DNA of 64,000 bases from Candidatus Aquidulcis sp. (GTDB lineage: Bacteria; Chloroflexota; Anaerolineae; UBA4142), in the NCBI GenBank assembly GCA_020723345.1, contig DYJA01000013.1, forward strand, positions 1 to 64,000, in the 5' to 3' direction. The notes under the pieces are model-generated. The model worked only from the letters and a program-made list of their open reading frames with translations, was not told the origin of the DNA and searched no databases. The position numbers were made by a program, and so were the translations under genes. This document shows positions 15,011 to 23,769 of this stretch, piece after piece (the first letter of the stretch is position 1; every line of letters starts with the position of its first letter).

Positions 15011-15934
15011 ATGACCCGCTACATCATCCAACGCCTGCTCCTCGCGATCCCCGTTTTGTTCGGCGTATCGTTCGGCGTGTTTCTGATGGCGCAACTCGTG
15101 CCGGGCGATCCGGCGACGGTGCTCGCGGGCGACACCGCGTCGCCGCAAATGATCGCCGCGCTGCGCCAGGAACTCGGACTCGATCAACCGATCCCCGTCC
15201 AGTACCTCCGCTTTCTCGAACGGCTGATTCTGCACGGCTCGCTCGGCAATTCGACGCGCACGCATCGCGAAGTCCTCGTCGAAATCGCCGACCGCTTTCC
15301 GTACACGTTGTTGCTCACACTCTCTGCGGTAATTCTTTCGACAGTCGTCGGCGTGCTGATGGGAATTTTCGCGGCGATCAATCACGGACGCGCCGGCGAT
15401 TTCGTCACGATGATGCTCGCGGTGATCGGCTTGTCCGTGCCGTCGTTTTGGCTCGCGCTGCTCATGATCATGCTCTTTGCGTTGAACTTGCATTGGCTGC
15501 CGGTGACCGGCGCGGCGTCGTGGCAAAATCTGATCATGCCGACGATCACGCTGGGGCTCCATTCCGCGTCGGTCAAAGCGCGCGTCGCGCGCGCAAGTAT
15601 GCTCGAAGTGATGGGGCAGGAGTACGTGCGCACCGCGCGCGCCAAGGGCTTGCGCGAACAAACCGTCATCGTCGGGCACGCGCTCAAGAACGCGCTCATT
15701 CCGATTGTCACGCTGATCGGTTTGCAATTCGGCGGCTTGCTCGGCGGCGCGTTCATCACCGAAACGATTTTCGGTTGGCCCGGCGTGGGTCGCCTCGCGG
15801 TGCAATCCATTTTCAATCGCGATTTCCCGGTGATCCAGGGAACGGTCTTGCTCGTCGCGGTCGCGTACCTCGCGAGCAATCTCATCGTGGACATTGTTTA
15901 TGGCTGGCTCGATCCGCGGATTCGATACAATTAA
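15011..15934 (+). CDS. Dpp-type ABC permease, DppB-like
   Basis: Inner-membrane permease of 307 aa. The N-terminal segment MTRYIIQRLLLAIPVLFGVS is characteristic of DppB/OppB, several further hydrophobic segments follow, and the EAA loop (EYVRTARAKGLREQTVIVGH) contacts the ATPase. The conserved ending GWPGVGRLAVQSIFNRDFPVIQG is also typical. ATG 15011 is preferred to the upstream in-frame ATG 14972, which lies inside the intergenic repeat. Confidence 0.92.
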   Translation: MTRYIIQRLLLAIPVLFGVSFGVFLMAQLVPGDPATVLAGDTASPQMIAALRQELGLDQPIPVQYLRFLERLILHGSLGNSTRTHREVLVEIADRFPYTLLLTLSAVILSTVVGVLMGIFAAINHGRAGDFVTMMLAVIGLSVPSFWLALLMIMLFALNLHWLPVTGAASWQNLIMPTITLGLHSASVKARVARASMLEVMGQEYVRTARAKGLREQTVIVGHALKNALIPIVTLIGLQFGGLLGGAFITETIFGWPGVGRLAVQSIFNRDFPVIQGTVLLVAVAYLASNLIVDIVYGWLDPRIRYN

Positions 15935-16810
15935 ATGACAAATGACAAAACGTTTGCCGCGAGCGTTCAGCGTTCGCCGTGGAAAGATTTTCTCAAGCGC
16001 GTGCGCCGCACACCGACCGCGCTGATCGGAATCGCGTTGACGCTCGGCGTGATTGCGATGGCGGTGTTCGCGCCGATCATCGCGCCGTTCGATCCGCTGC
16101 AAATGAATGTGCGCGAGCGACTGAACGCGCCCAGCATGACGCACCCGTTCGGCACCGACGATTTTGGGCGCGATATTTTTAGCCGCGTCGTGTGGGGTTC
16201 GCGGCTCGCGCTGCGGCTCGGCACACTGTCCGTTTTGATCGCGGTGTCGGGCGGGATTATTTTGGGGTTGATCGCCGGTTATTACGGTGGCTGGGTGGAT
16301 AATCTCCTGTCGCGTCTGCTCGAAATCGTGATGGCGTTCCCCGGCATTCTCTTCGCGATCACGATCATCGCGATCCTGGGTCCGAGTCTCGATAATCTCG
16401 TCGTCGCGCTCGGGCTGTTCGGTTGGCCCGATTACGCGCGCGTCATTCGCGGTTCGGTGCTGAGCGCGAAACAACGCGAGTACGTGGAAGCCGCGCGCGC
16501 GGTCGGCGCAAAAGCCGGGCGCGTGATGGCGCGCCACATTTTGCCGAACGTCATCGCGCCGATCATCATTCTCTCGGCGACGCGTTTTGGCGGCGCGCTG
16601 CTCACGGGCAGCGGCTTGTCGTTCATCGGACTCGGCGTGCCGATCCCGCAGCCGGAGTGGGGCGCGATCATGGCGACCGGGCGCGATTACATGGCGAGCG
16701 CGTGGTGGATCACCGTGTTTCCCGGCGTGCTGATCGCGCTCGCGGTGTTGGGCGTCAACTTGCTCGGCGATGGTTTGCGCGATGTGTTGGATCCGCGGTT
16801 GAGGAAGTAA
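15935..16810 (+). CDS. Dpp-type ABC permease, DppC-like
   Basis: A 291-aa inner-membrane permease that pairs with the DppB-like protein. It has the N-terminal FLKRVRRTPTALIGIAL segment, FGTDDFGRDIFSRVVWGSR and the EAA loop YVEAARAVGAKAGRVMARHI. Its ATG directly abuts the upstream TAA. No DppD/DppF ATPase gene follows: the next genes are a DUF433/PIN-like module, so the ATPases must come from elsewhere in the genome. Confidence 0.92.
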   Translation: MTNDKTFAASVQRSPWKDFLKRVRRTPTALIGIALTLGVIAMAVFAPIIAPFDPLQMNVRERLNAPSMTHPFGTDDFGRDIFSRVVWGSRLALRLGTLSVLIAVSGGIILGLIAGYYGGWVDNLLSRLLEIVMAFPGILFAITIIAILGPSLDNLVVALGLFGWPDYARVIRGSVLSAKQREYVEAARAVGAKAGRVMARHILPNVIAPIIILSATRFGGALLTGSGLSFIGLGVPIPQPEWGAIMATGRDYMASAWWITVFPGVLIALAVLGVNLLGDGLRDVLDPRLRK

Positions 16811-16820
16811 GGTGTGGTTA

Positions 16821-16938
16821 TTGTCATTTCGAGGAGGCGTCCTGAGCGGAACGGAGCGAAGCGGCGTGGAGTCGAAGGATGCCGACGAGAAATCTCGTTT
16901 TCAACGACAGCGATTTCTCGCTCCGCTCGAAATGACAA
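16821..16938. repeat. Long inverted repeat after the dppC-like gene
   Basis: Perfect 13-bp outer arms TTGTCATTTCGAG (16821-16833) and CTCGAAATGACAA (16926-16938) enclose CCTGAGCG/TTCGACT element pieces and a GAGAAATC/GATTTCTC pair. No gene is seen in the 204-bp gap apart from the following promoter. Confidence 0.75.
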
Positions 16939-16980
16939 ATTAAGACGGTGAGTATGATAGCGCGTCGCCGCGAATTCGTG

Positions 16981-16986
16981 TATAAT
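16981..16986 (+). promoter_or_regulatory. -10 box of DUF433 module
   Basis: A perfect TATAAT that overlaps the in-frame ATG at 16985. That ATG therefore cannot be the translation start, and the GTG at 17015 is chosen instead. The -35 region is weak. Confidence 0.5.
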
Positions 16987-17014
16987 GTCGCGCAGAAGAG
17001 AGCGAGGTGAGATT

Positions 17015-17341
17015 GTGAGAAAAAATGGAAACAGCACACGCGCGCGCGCTAAAACTGTGTCGCGTCGACGTGTTGCCGCGCCCAAACGCAAACGGCTCCT
17101 GCTCGGACGCTACATCGTCGCGGATTCGGCGATTTGTCACGGCAAGCCCACGTTTCGCGGCACGCGAATTATGGTGTGGCAAGTGTTGGAGCTGCTTGCT
17201 GAGGGACTGGCTTGGGAGACGATTATCGAAGAATGCCATAACAGTATTAGCAAAGACGCCATTGCCGAGGTGATCAAATTGTCGAGCGAAGCGTTCCTGA
17301 AACACTCCGACGAGTTTGTGGTGGAGCGCGCCGCTGTATGA
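17015..17341 (+). CDS. DUF433-family putative antitoxin
   Basis: A 108-aa protein with a basic N-terminal extension and a C-terminal DUF433 winged-helix-like domain: ADSAICHGKPTFRGTRIMVWQVLELLAEGLAWETII. GTG 17015 is chosen because GAGGTGA (17004-17010) precedes it and the upstream ATG lies in the -10 box. DUF433 proteins are commonly encoded just before PIN-like DUF5615 proteins and are considered antitoxin-like, as here, where the stop overlaps the next start (ATGA). Confidence 0.82.
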   Translation: MRKNGNSTRARAKTVSRRRVAAPKRKRLLLGRYIVADSAICHGKPTFRGTRIMVWQVLELLAEGLAWETIIEECHNSISKDAIAEVIKLSSEAFLKHSDEFVVERAAV

Positions 17342-17727
17342 ACATCCTTGACGAGAACATTCTCGAGAGTCAGAGAAAATCGTTGCAAGAGTGGGGCATC
17401 CCCTTCCGTCAGATTGGTATTGAGATTGGAAGAAAGGGAATGGATGACAAGGAGATCATTCGCCTCTTGATTGGTCTGCATCAGCCCACTCTCTTCGCGT
17501 GTGAGCGTCATTTTTACAAACCCGGTTTGTGCCATCCGCGGTATGGTTTGGTTTTCGCGGACGTGGCGCAGTCTGAAGCCGCACATTGTATCCGTCGCGT
17601 TCTTCGTCATCGAGAATTCAACACCCATGCCAAGCGCATGGGTGTTGCCATTCGTGCTACGCAAACCGGGCTGACCGTTTGGCGACAACACGCCGGGCGA
17701 GAAATTCACTATCCCTGGACGGACTGA
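17338..17727 (+). CDS. PIN-like DUF5615-type putative toxin, divergent
   Basis: A 129-aa protein starting MNILDENI, the N-terminal strand and acidic loop of PIN-like (Mut7-C/DUF5615) RNase folds. The later acidic motif is poorly conserved: the region reads TLFACERHFYKPG where the family normally has an Asp-rich D-x-DF loop, so catalytic activity is uncertain. It is translationally coupled to the DUF433 gene and its stop overlaps the start of the next gene (TGATG). Confidence 0.7.
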   Translation: MNILDENILESQRKSLQEWGIPFRQIGIEIGRKGMDDKEIIRLLIGLHQPTLFACERHFYKPGLCHPRYGLVFADVAQSEAAHCIRRVLRHREFNTHAKRMGVAIRATQTGLTVWRQHAGREIHYPWTD

Positions 17728-18575
17728 TGTTGAACTCAGATCTTTCTTCCCAAATCGAACCGCTCGCGCAAAAATTCTCCGGCGTCGTTGGCGTGTACGC
17801 CGAACGACTCGACACCGGCGAACGCCTGGCGTACAACGCGGACGAGGCGTTTCCGTCAGCAAGCGTCGTCAAATTGCCGGTGCTGTTCGAATTGTTCAAG
17901 CAGGTGAAAAATAAGACCGCGTCGCTCGACGAACGAATCGAACTGCGCGACGCGGACAAAGTGATCGGCTCGGGCATTCTCAAGGAACTGCGCGCTGGAC
18001 TCGCGCTGACGCTCGAAGACTTGGCGGTCTTGATGATGACGATCAGCGACAACACCGCGGCGAACATGGTGACCGATCGCGTCGGTGTTGCCAACGTCAA
18101 TCATACAATGAGCGAATTGGGACTGACCGCGACGCGCGTCACCGGCAAAATTCTGATCGACCAAACGCGCCAGACCGACACGCCGGACGGCAAAGGCGAA
18201 CGCGCACCCGCGACTCCGGCAGAGATGGCGCGGCTGCTGATCGAGATCGAACGACGCGAATATTTGGGCGCGGAATGTTCGGAGCAGTTGTTGGAAATAC
18301 TCAAGCGCGTGCAAACCGACAGCACCATCGCGCGCGGGCTGCCGTACGAGCAAATGCATCCGGCCGACGGCGGCGATCCCACTATCGTGCTCGCGCACAA
18401 GACCGGCTCGATTCGCGGTGTGCGGAACAACGTCGGCTTGGTGTACACGCCCGCCTTCACGTACGCGATTGCGTTGATGAGCAAGGACTGCAAGGATTTG
18501 CGCCGCACGCCGGACAACGAAGCGAGCGTCCTGCTTGGCGAGCTGTCGCGAATCGTGTATTGCCATTTCTCCTGA
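17727..18575 (+). CDS. Serine hydrolase of the class A beta-lactamase fold
   Basis: A 282-aa protein with the three class A landmarks: Ser46-x-x-Lys49 (SVVK), the SDN loop (ISDNTAAN) and KTG (HKTGSIRGVRN). The Glu166-equivalent ExxxN loop is not obvious (TPDGKGERAPATP), so true beta-lactamase activity is doubtful. A DD-peptidase-like or other serine-hydrolase role is as likely. No signal peptide is visible, which is odd for an enzyme acting in the cell wall. It may be a passenger at the end of the DUF433 operon. Confidence 0.82.
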   Translation: MLNSDLSSQIEPLAQKFSGVVGVYAERLDTGERLAYNADEAFPSASVVKLPVLFELFKQVKNKTASLDERIELRDADKVIGSGILKELRAGLALTLEDLAVLMMTISDNTAANMVTDRVGVANVNHTMSELGLTATRVTGKILIDQTRQTDTPDGKGERAPATPAEMARLLIEIERREYLGAECSEQLLEILKRVQTDSTIARGLPYEQMHPADGGDPTIVLAHKTGSIRGVRNNVGLVYTPAFTYAIALMSKDCKDLRRTPDNEASVLLGELSRIVYCHFS

Positions 18576-18604
18576 TTTCCCAACCTTGCGAAAGTTGAAA
18601 AAGA

Positions 18605-18633
18605 GAGCACAGAGAAAATCCTTCTCTGTGCTC
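18605..18633. terminator. Bidirectional terminator between convergent genes
   Basis: A perfect 12-bp stem GAGCACAGAGAA/TTCTCTGTGCTC with loop AATCC, flanked by A- and T-rich bases, separates the plus-strand hydrolase from the minus-strand dioxygenase. Confidence 0.75.
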
Positions 18634-18648
18634 TTCGCGTCTGGTGAT

Positions 18649-19458
18649 TTATCCGATCCACATCGACCGCATCGAAAGCGAGCCCATCGACACGCGCTCG
18701 GCGAAAAAGCGCACGGGTTCGCCGGGGTCTTGGAGCGCGAGAATGTAGAGCAGCGGCAAATAATGTTCGTTCGTCGGAACGGCGAGCTGCGCGACGCGTC
18801 CCAGGTTTTCGTAATGCACGATGGGATCGTGCTCGCCCGCGAGAATCAGCCGCTTGATCGTCTCATCAAATTCGATTGCCCAATCGAACTGCTGATCAGC
18901 GTCGAAGATCGCCGCGCCCAAATTATGGACGATGTTGCCGCTGCCGACGATCAGCACGCCCTTGTTGCGCAGCGCGCGCAATTCCCTGCCGAGCGCGTAA
19001 TGAAACTCCGGCGGCTGAAAATGATCGAGACTGAGTTGGACGACCGGAATGTCCGCGCGCGGAAACATCCGGCACAAGACCGACCACGCGCCGTGATCGA
19101 GTCCCCATTCATCATCCAAGCCAACTTTTGCTTGCGTGACAGTTTCCTGAATCAACCGCGCGAGATCGGGCGAGCCGGGCGCGGGATATTGGTACTCGTA
19201 CAGCGCGCGCGGAAATCCGCCGAAATCGTGAATCGTTTTCGGTTGCTCCATCGCGGTAACGCGCGTGCCGCGCGTTTCCCAGTGCGCCGAGACGCACAAA
19301 ATCGCGCGCGGCGTGGGCAATGCTCTGCCAGTTTCAATCCACGCGCGACTGAATTCGTTATCTTCAATCGCGTTCAGCGGACTGCCATGCCCGACGAACA
19401 GCGCGGGCATTTTCTGATCCGAATCGGCGAATTGAACATTCGTCTGGTTGAATGGCAT
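18649..19458 (-). CDS. ygiD: 4,5-DOPA dioxygenase extradiol-like protein (LigB superfamily)
   Basis: A 269-aa member of the YgiD/LigB extradiol dioxygenase family with the metal ligands in LFVGHGSPLNA, SAHWETRG and SGNIVHNLGA. Family enzymes cleave catechol rings such as DOPA with Fe(II) or Zn(II). The third of three adjacent ATGs (19458) is preferred because AGGA lies 6 nt upstream. It is the last gene of a minus-strand operon after the DUF433/PIN-like pair, with only about 9 bp between. Confidence 0.85.
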   Translation of the reverse strand: MPFNQTNVQFADSDQKMPALFVGHGSPLNAIEDNEFSRAWIETGRALPTPRAILCVSAHWETRGTRVTAMEQPKTIHDFGGFPRALYEYQYPAPGSPDLARLIQETVTQAKVGLDDEWGLDHGAWSVLCRMFPRADIPVVQLSLDHFQPPEFHYALGRELRALRNKGVLIVGSGNIVHNLGAAIFDADQQFDWAIEFDETIKRLILAGEHDPIVHYENLGRVAQLAVPTNEHYLPLLYILALQDPGEPVRFFAERVSMGSLSMRSMWIG

Positions 19459-19467
19459 CATCATTCC

Positions 19468-19869
19468 TCACAGTCTAACTGTCTGAATGTTTCTCTCCCT
19501 GGTGCTGTAATAACCGACTTGATCACCAATCACCCGGATCACTTTTCCCATCCGTTGATTCTTGGTCTCGAATGCGGGATGCCCTAACAATACTCGCAAG
19601 CGCACAGAAATCTCGCGCGCATGCGAATCGGGCAACGCAAAGCAAACCACGCAGAAATTATCATGAGCGGCAATCTTGCCCCAAAAGTCGGTGATATTGA
19701 TGGTCACAAAAGTTGGTTGATTCTCTTGCTGGAGTAAACGTGGAATCGCGTCGTCCTTGATGATCGTGTTGGGACGCAAATCAGTGATGAAGCAAACCGC
19801 GCCGCGGTACCAGCGTGCGATTTCTACTTCCAGGTTACGCCCCAACAGTTGTTCGTCCAGCACGATCAT
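19468..19869 (-). CDS. PIN-like DUF5615-type putative toxin
   Basis: A 133-aa protein starting [10 protein letters not shown] with a later ITDFWGK, matching the two acidic loops of PIN-like RNases. The fold implies metal-dependent cleavage of RNA, but no activity is proven for the family. Its ATG overlaps the stop of the DUF433 gene (19867-19871). It belongs to the second DUF433/PIN-like module in this window, on the opposite strand to the first. Confidence 0.75.
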   Translation of the reverse strand: MIVLDEQLLGRNLEVEIARWYRGAVCFITDLRPNTIIKDDAIPRLLQQENQPTFVTINITDFWGKIAAHDNFCVVCFALPDSHAREISVRLRVLLGHPAFETKNQRMGKVIRVIGDQVGYYSTRERNIQTVRL

Positions 19870-20147
19870 CAGGCAGGCTCCAGCTGTGGAAGCGCGGTAA
19901 TGAATTGATCCGTAATCAACGAGATGGCTTCGACAATTGCTTCCTTAGAGACTCTGCCGCGATATCCCGCCACAATCTCGTCAATCGTTTCGCCAGCGGC
20001 TAATCGTTCCAGTGTTCCGGTGATTTCGATGCGCGTGTATTTGAAAGTCGGACGTCCGCCACACACACCTGGCGCGCGCACTACATGATTTCCAAGCGGG
20101 TAGTATTGATAAGTTTCCCCGTTCACAGTTTCTGTGAGCAACTGCAT
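19869..20147 (-). CDS. DUF433-family putative antitoxin
   Basis: A 92-aa DUF433 protein: [22 protein letters not shown] followed by [33 protein letters not shown] 20147 is chosen because GAGGAGAG stands directly upstream on the minus strand; the longer reading from 20195 would start within 30 bp of the promoter. It is coupled to the PIN-like gene by a one-base overlap and driven by the promoter at 20167-20195. Confidence 0.82.
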   Translation of the reverse strand: MQLLTETVNGETYQYYPLGNHVVRAPGVCGGRPTFKYTRIEITGTLERLAAGETIDEIVAGYRGRVSKEAIVEAISLITDQFITALPQLEPA

Positions 20148-20166
20148 ATGTCTCTCCTCTACCTGC

Positions 20167-20195
20167 ATTATAGCACACCTACTTGGCGTTATCAA
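20167..20195 (-). promoter_or_regulatory. Sigma-70 promoter of minus-strand DUF433 operon
   Basis: On the minus strand, TTGATA (20195-20190), a 17-nt spacer and TATAAT (20172-20167); the -10 box is also extended (TGC before it). Confidence 0.8.
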
Positions 20196-20211
20196 TCGAC
20201 AAACGCCGCGA

Positions 20212-20239
20212 TTGACAATTTTCTCGCATCGCGTATGCT
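20212..20239 (+). promoter_or_regulatory. Sigma-70 promoter of transketolase gene
   Basis: TTGACA (20212-20217), a 16-nt spacer and TATGCT (20234-20239), about 40 bp before the ATG. It diverges from the DUF433 promoter with 16 bp between the two -35 boxes. Confidence 0.75.
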
Positions 20240-20279
20240 ATCAGTCGCATACCAAAATAAAATCGAAAGAGTAAACGAA

Positions 20280-22268
20280 ATGGCGAATCAATTACCTCTT
20301 TATGACGAAACAGATCGACTAGTCGCGAACACGTTGCGGATGTTGGCGATTGATGGCGTGCAGCAAGCAAACTCGGGGCATCCCGGTTTGCCGCTCGGCG
20401 CGGCGGACATGGCGACCGTTCTGTGGACGCGTTTTCTCAAAGCGAATTCCGCAAATCCACTGTGGGCAAATCGCGATCGCTTTGTCCTGTCTGCCGGTCA
20501 CGGCTCAATGTTGTTGTACTCGCTGCTCCACTTGTGGGGCTATCCGATGCCGCTTGACGAACTCAAACGCTTTCGACAGTACAACAGTCTCACGCCCGGT
20601 CATCCCGAGCACGATCCGAAAATGGGAATCGAAACGACGACGGGACCGCTGGGTCAAGGATTCGGCAACGCGGTCGGCATCGCGCTCGCGGAGCGCTGGC
20701 TCGCCGCGCGTTTCAACAAACCGGATTTTCCAATCGCCGATCATTTTACGTACGTCATCGCGTCTGACGGCGATCTCGAAGAAGGCGTTTCGCACGAGAC
20801 CGCGTCGCTCGCCGGACATTGGGGACTCGGCAAACTGATCGTGCTGTACGACGACAATCACATTTCGATTGACGGTCCGACCGATCTATCGTTCAGCGAA
20901 AATATTCCGCAGCGCTTTGCCGCGTACGGTTGGCACACGCAGCAAGTCGATGGACACGATTTGAACGCGGTCGACGCGGCGATTCACGCGGCGCAAGCCG
21001 AAACTGAGCGCCCCTCGATTATCGCGTGCCGCACGCACATCGGACTCGGCAGTCCGAAGCAAGACATGTCGAAGGCGCACGGCGAGCCGTTGGGCGAAGA
21101 CGCGGTCAAGGCGACCAAGGAATTTTTCAAGTGGCAACAAGAGCCGCGCTTTTTCATTCCAGAAGCGATTCACGCGCGCCTTGAGCACGTGCGCGCGATT
21201 GGCAAGGCGCGCGAAGCGGAATGGAACGCGCTCGTCACAAAGTATCGCGCGCAATATCCCGATCTTGCCGCGCAGTGGGATTTGTACGTCGCCGGCAAAT
21301 TGCCGACGAATTGGGAAACCGCGCTGCCGACGATTCCATCGGACAAACCGCTCGCGACGCGCGCCGCGTCCGGTCAAGTGTTGGACGCGATCATCTCGAA
21401 AATTCCAACGCTGCTCGGCGGCTCCGCGGATCTCACGCCGAGTAACAATACCAAGACGAAAGACGCCAAGTACTTGAAACGCGGCGATTTCACCGGCACG
21501 TACATTCATTTTGGAATTCGCGAGCACGCGATGGGCGGCATTATGAACGGACTCGCGCTGCACGGGCTGCGTCCGTACGGCGGCACGTTCCTCGTCTTTT
21601 CCGATTACATGCGCCCCGCGATTCGGCTTGCCGCGTTCATGGGCTTGCCGGTGATCTACGTTTTCACGCACGACAGCATCGGCTTGGGCGAAGATGGTCC
21701 GACGCATCAGCCGACCGAACACATCACCGCGCTGCGCGCGATCCCGAATCTCGTCGTCATTCGTCCCGCCGATGGCAACGAAACGGTGCAAGCGTGGAAG
21801 ATCGCGCTCGAACGCCGCGAGGGCCCGACCGCGCTGATCCTCAGCCGCCAGATCATTCCGTTCACGACGCCGGTGCAGAACGATCTCGCGTGCGGCGCGT
21901 ACGTCATCGCGGATGATCCCAAGCCGCGTCTCGTTCTGATCGCGACCGGCTCCGAGATGGCGGTCGCGGTCGACGCGCGCAAGAAACTCGCGGAGCAAGG
22001 CATCGCCGCGCGCGTCGTCTCAATGCCGAGTTGGGAATTGTTCGACGCGCAAAGCGCGGAATATCGCCGCAGCGTTCTGCCGCCCGGCGTGCCGCGCCTC
22101 GCCATCGAAGCCGGAGTCACGCTCGCGTGGGGACGCTACGTCGGCGAGAACGGCAAGGTGATCGGACTGGATCGTTACGGCGCGTCGGGTCCGTTCAAAG
22201 TGTTGTTCCAGGAATTGGGATTCAACGCGGACAATGTGGTCAAGCACGCGCGCGAGTTGCTGGACTAG
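20280..22268 (+). CDS. tkt: Transketolase
   Basis: Thiamine-diphosphate enzyme of the pentose phosphate pathway, 662 aa, which transfers two-carbon ketol units between sugar phosphates. Visible motifs are [14 protein letters not shown], the TPP-binding [12 protein letters not shown], and the pyrimidine-domain [12 protein letters not shown] with the catalytic Glu. The C-terminal domain is full length. ATG 20280 is chosen by homology and by its position after the promoter, although its ribosome site is weak. It is monocistronic, with a strong terminator behind it. Cyclitol and uronate breakdown also ends in this part of central metabolism, but no co-regulation is visible. Confidence 0.95.
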   Translation: MANQLPLYDETDRLVANTLRMLAIDGVQQANSGHPGLPLGAADMATVLWTRFLKANSANPLWANRDRFVLSAGHGSMLLYSLLHLWGYPMPLDELKRFRQYNSLTPGHPEHDPKMGIETTTGPLGQGFGNAVGIALAERWLAARFNKPDFPIADHFTYVIASDGDLEEGVSHETASLAGHWGLGKLIVLYDDNHISIDGPTDLSFSENIPQRFAAYGWHTQQVDGHDLNAVDAAIHAAQAETERPSIIACRTHIGLGSPKQDMSKAHGEPLGEDAVKATKEFFKWQQEPRFFIPEAIHARLEHVRAIGKAREAEWNALVTKYRAQYPDLAAQWDLYVAGKLPTNWETALPTIPSDKPLATRAASGQVLDAIISKIPTLLGGSADLTPSNNTKTKDAKYLKRGDFTGTYIHFGIREHAMGGIMNGLALHGLRPYGGTFLVFSDYMRPAIRLAAFMGLPVIYVFTHDSIGLGEDGPTHQPTEHITALRAIPNLVVIRPADGNETVQAWKIALERREGPTALILSRQIIPFTTPVQNDLACGAYVIADDPKPRLVLIATGSEMAVAVDARKKLAEQGIAARVVSMPSWELFDAQSAEYRRSVLPPGVPRLAIEAGVTLAWGRYVGENGKVIGLDRYGASGPFKVLFQELGFNADNVVKHARELLD

Positions 22269-22275
22269 AAGAAAG

Positions 22276-22304
22276 AAGCCCGTTTTCTTCAAGAAAACGG
22301 GCTT
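22276..22304. terminator. Bidirectional terminator between tkt and the GH4 gene
   Basis: A perfect 12-bp stem AAGCCCGTTTTC/GAAAACGGGCTT with a 5-nt loop is followed by T-residues, and A-residues lie at the left edge. It serves both convergent genes. Confidence 0.9.
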
Positions 22305-22307
22305 TTG

Positions 22308-23639
22308 CTATTTGAACTTGGGCAACAAATCTTGATGTGCTGCCAAAAGTTCGTCGAGCATTTTTTCCGCGTCGACGAAACTCGTGACGAGCGGATCGAG
22401 CAAGAGCGCTTGGAGCGCGGCGGTACGATCGCCGTGAACGGCGGCTTCGACAACGCGATCTTGGATCGCGACTTGCTGATTCAAGACAGCGGTGAGCGCG
22501 GGCGGTAGCGCGGGGACGCGCACCGGCAGAATGCCGTTGGCGGTCACGACACCCGGCACTTCGACGACTGCCCAGTCCGGCAAGCCCGGCAGCGCGCCGT
22601 GATTGACGACGTTCACCGCGATTTCGTACGCGCGCGCGTCGTTCATGATCCCGGTAATAATCGTCGCCGCGCGTTCCGCCGTGTCCCACGCGACAAATTC
22701 CTTCAGCGCGGCGTCGTCTTGATTCGCGCGCTCCACGCGCGCGTCGAGTTCGACGCCGCGCGCCGCGTACTTGTCGAAATCGTATCCTTTCAAATCGCTC
22801 GTTTCGTGCGCGAAGGAAAAGTACTCGCCAGCATGATCGTCGCCGGTCGCCGGGTAAAGACCGAACGCGTCGCACAATCGCCGCGAGAGCGGCTCAAAAC
22901 TAGGCGGCAGATCACGCAGGCGCGCGCGAAATTCGGGATACAGATCGCGTCCGGTCGCGCGGTCGCGCAGCGATTGAATCCAGGTGATGTGATTAAGCCC
23001 CGCCATTTGCAGCGAGAGTTTTTCTTGGAACTCGCGCGCGAGCGGCGCGGGATGCCAATGCGGATCGAAATAGTTGGATATTCCCAGGACGTACGCCGCG
23101 CTGAAATAGCCGTACAATCCTTGATGACACAAGCCGACCGCGCGCAATCGCGTATAGCGCGTGATCGCGAGCATTACGCGCGACATTGGATTGGAATAGT
23201 TCAGCAAGTACGCGTTCGGCGCGCGCTGTTCGATTTCGCGCGCGATGCCGAGCACCAAATCGATCACGCGCAGCGAATGTGTCACCGCGCCGGGTCCGCC
23301 GTTTTCGCCGAGGACGTGGCGGATGCCGTACTGGCGCGGAATCTCCCAATCGCGTTTCCAGCGCGCGAGGCGATTCTGTTCCACGGAGATGACGACGAAT
23401 TCCGCGCCCGGCAGCGCGGCGCGATAATCGGTCGTGTTGGTGATTTTGAAATTCGCGTCGGTCGCCGCGTTGATGCGTTCGGCGAGGCGCGCGACGCGCG
23501 CGAGTTTCGCGCCGTCGAGATCGCACAGCGCGATGTGACTGCCGCGCAAATGCGCGCGCCGCGCGAACAAATCGGCGAGTGTGTCCACGCCGAAGCTAGT
23601 ACTGCCTGCGCCGATCAAAACGATTTTGGTTGAGGGCAT
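22308..23639 (-). CDS. GH4-family glycosidase (alpha-galactosidase/alpha-glucuronidase-like)
   Basis: A 443-aa NAD- and Mn-dependent glycoside hydrolase of family 4. The NAD-binding N-terminus is KIVLIGAGSTSFG; further motifs are HVLGENGGPG, NYSNPMSRV and the metal-ligand LCHQGLYG. GH4 enzymes hydrolyse alpha- or beta-glycosides by an oxidation-elimination mechanism; the subclass resembles alpha-galactosidases and LplD-like alpha-glucuronidases, but specificity cannot be read. The gene diverges from the lacI gene of the cyclitol cluster. An alpha-galactosidase could free inositol from galactinol, which would fit the context, but that is speculation. Confidence 0.85.
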   Translation of the reverse strand: MPSTKIVLIGAGSTSFGVDTLADLFARRAHLRGSHIALCDLDGAKLARVARLAERINAATDANFKITNTTDYRAALPGAEFVVISVEQNRLARWKRDWEIPRQYGIRHVLGENGGPGAVTHSLRVIDLVLGIAREIEQRAPNAYLLNYSNPMSRVMLAITRYTRLRAVGLCHQGLYGYFSAAYVLGISNYFDPHWHPAPLAREFQEKLSLQMAGLNHITWIQSLRDRATGRDLYPEFRARLRDLPPSFEPLSRRLCDAFGLYPATGDDHAGEYFSFAHETSDLKGYDFDKYAARGVELDARVERANQDDAALKEFVAWDTAERAATIITGIMNDARAYEIAVNVVNHGALPGLPDWAVVEVPGVVTANGILPVRVPALPPALTAVLNQQVAIQDRVVEAAVHGDRTAALQALLLDPLVTSFVDAEKMLDELLAAHQDLLPKFK

Positions 23640-23665
23640 TTTTGTTCCTTGTGGGTGATGCCGCC

Positions 23666-23694
23666 AAGATACACGTCTTTTCTCACCGCGTCAA
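23666..23694 (-). promoter_or_regulatory. Sigma-70 promoter of GH4 gene
   Basis: On the minus strand, TTGACG (23694-23689), a 17-nt spacer and TATCTT (23671-23666). AGGAA follows before the ATG at 23639. Confidence 0.65.
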
Positions 23695-23705
23695 ATTCGC
23701 AAAAA

Positions 23706-23734
23706 TTGACATGATGGAAAAAATTTGATATACT
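23706..23734 (+). promoter_or_regulatory. Sigma-70 promoter of lacI-iol cluster A
   Basis: TTGACA (23706-23711), a 17-nt spacer and TATACT (23729-23734). The operator begins at the very next base, so a bound repressor would cover the transcription start. Confidence 0.88.
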
Positions 23735-23756
23735 CCCATTGCAAACGTGTGCATTG
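23735..23756 (+). promoter_or_regulatory. LacI-type operator, site 1
   Basis: The core TGCAAACGTGTGCA (23739-23752) is a near-palindrome centred on CG, as expected for LacI-family sites. The whole 22 bp recurs exactly, in reverse orientation, at 54985-55006 before iolI. Its place between the -10 box and the lacI gene implies autoregulation. Confidence 0.85.
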
Positions 23757-23769
23757 CTTTGGAGGGACA

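Noticed and set aside
16985-17014. ATG 16985 as start of the DUF433 gene
   Set aside because: The ATG is part of a perfect -10 box (16981-16986), so it would not be transcribed. GTG 17015 has a good ribosome site.
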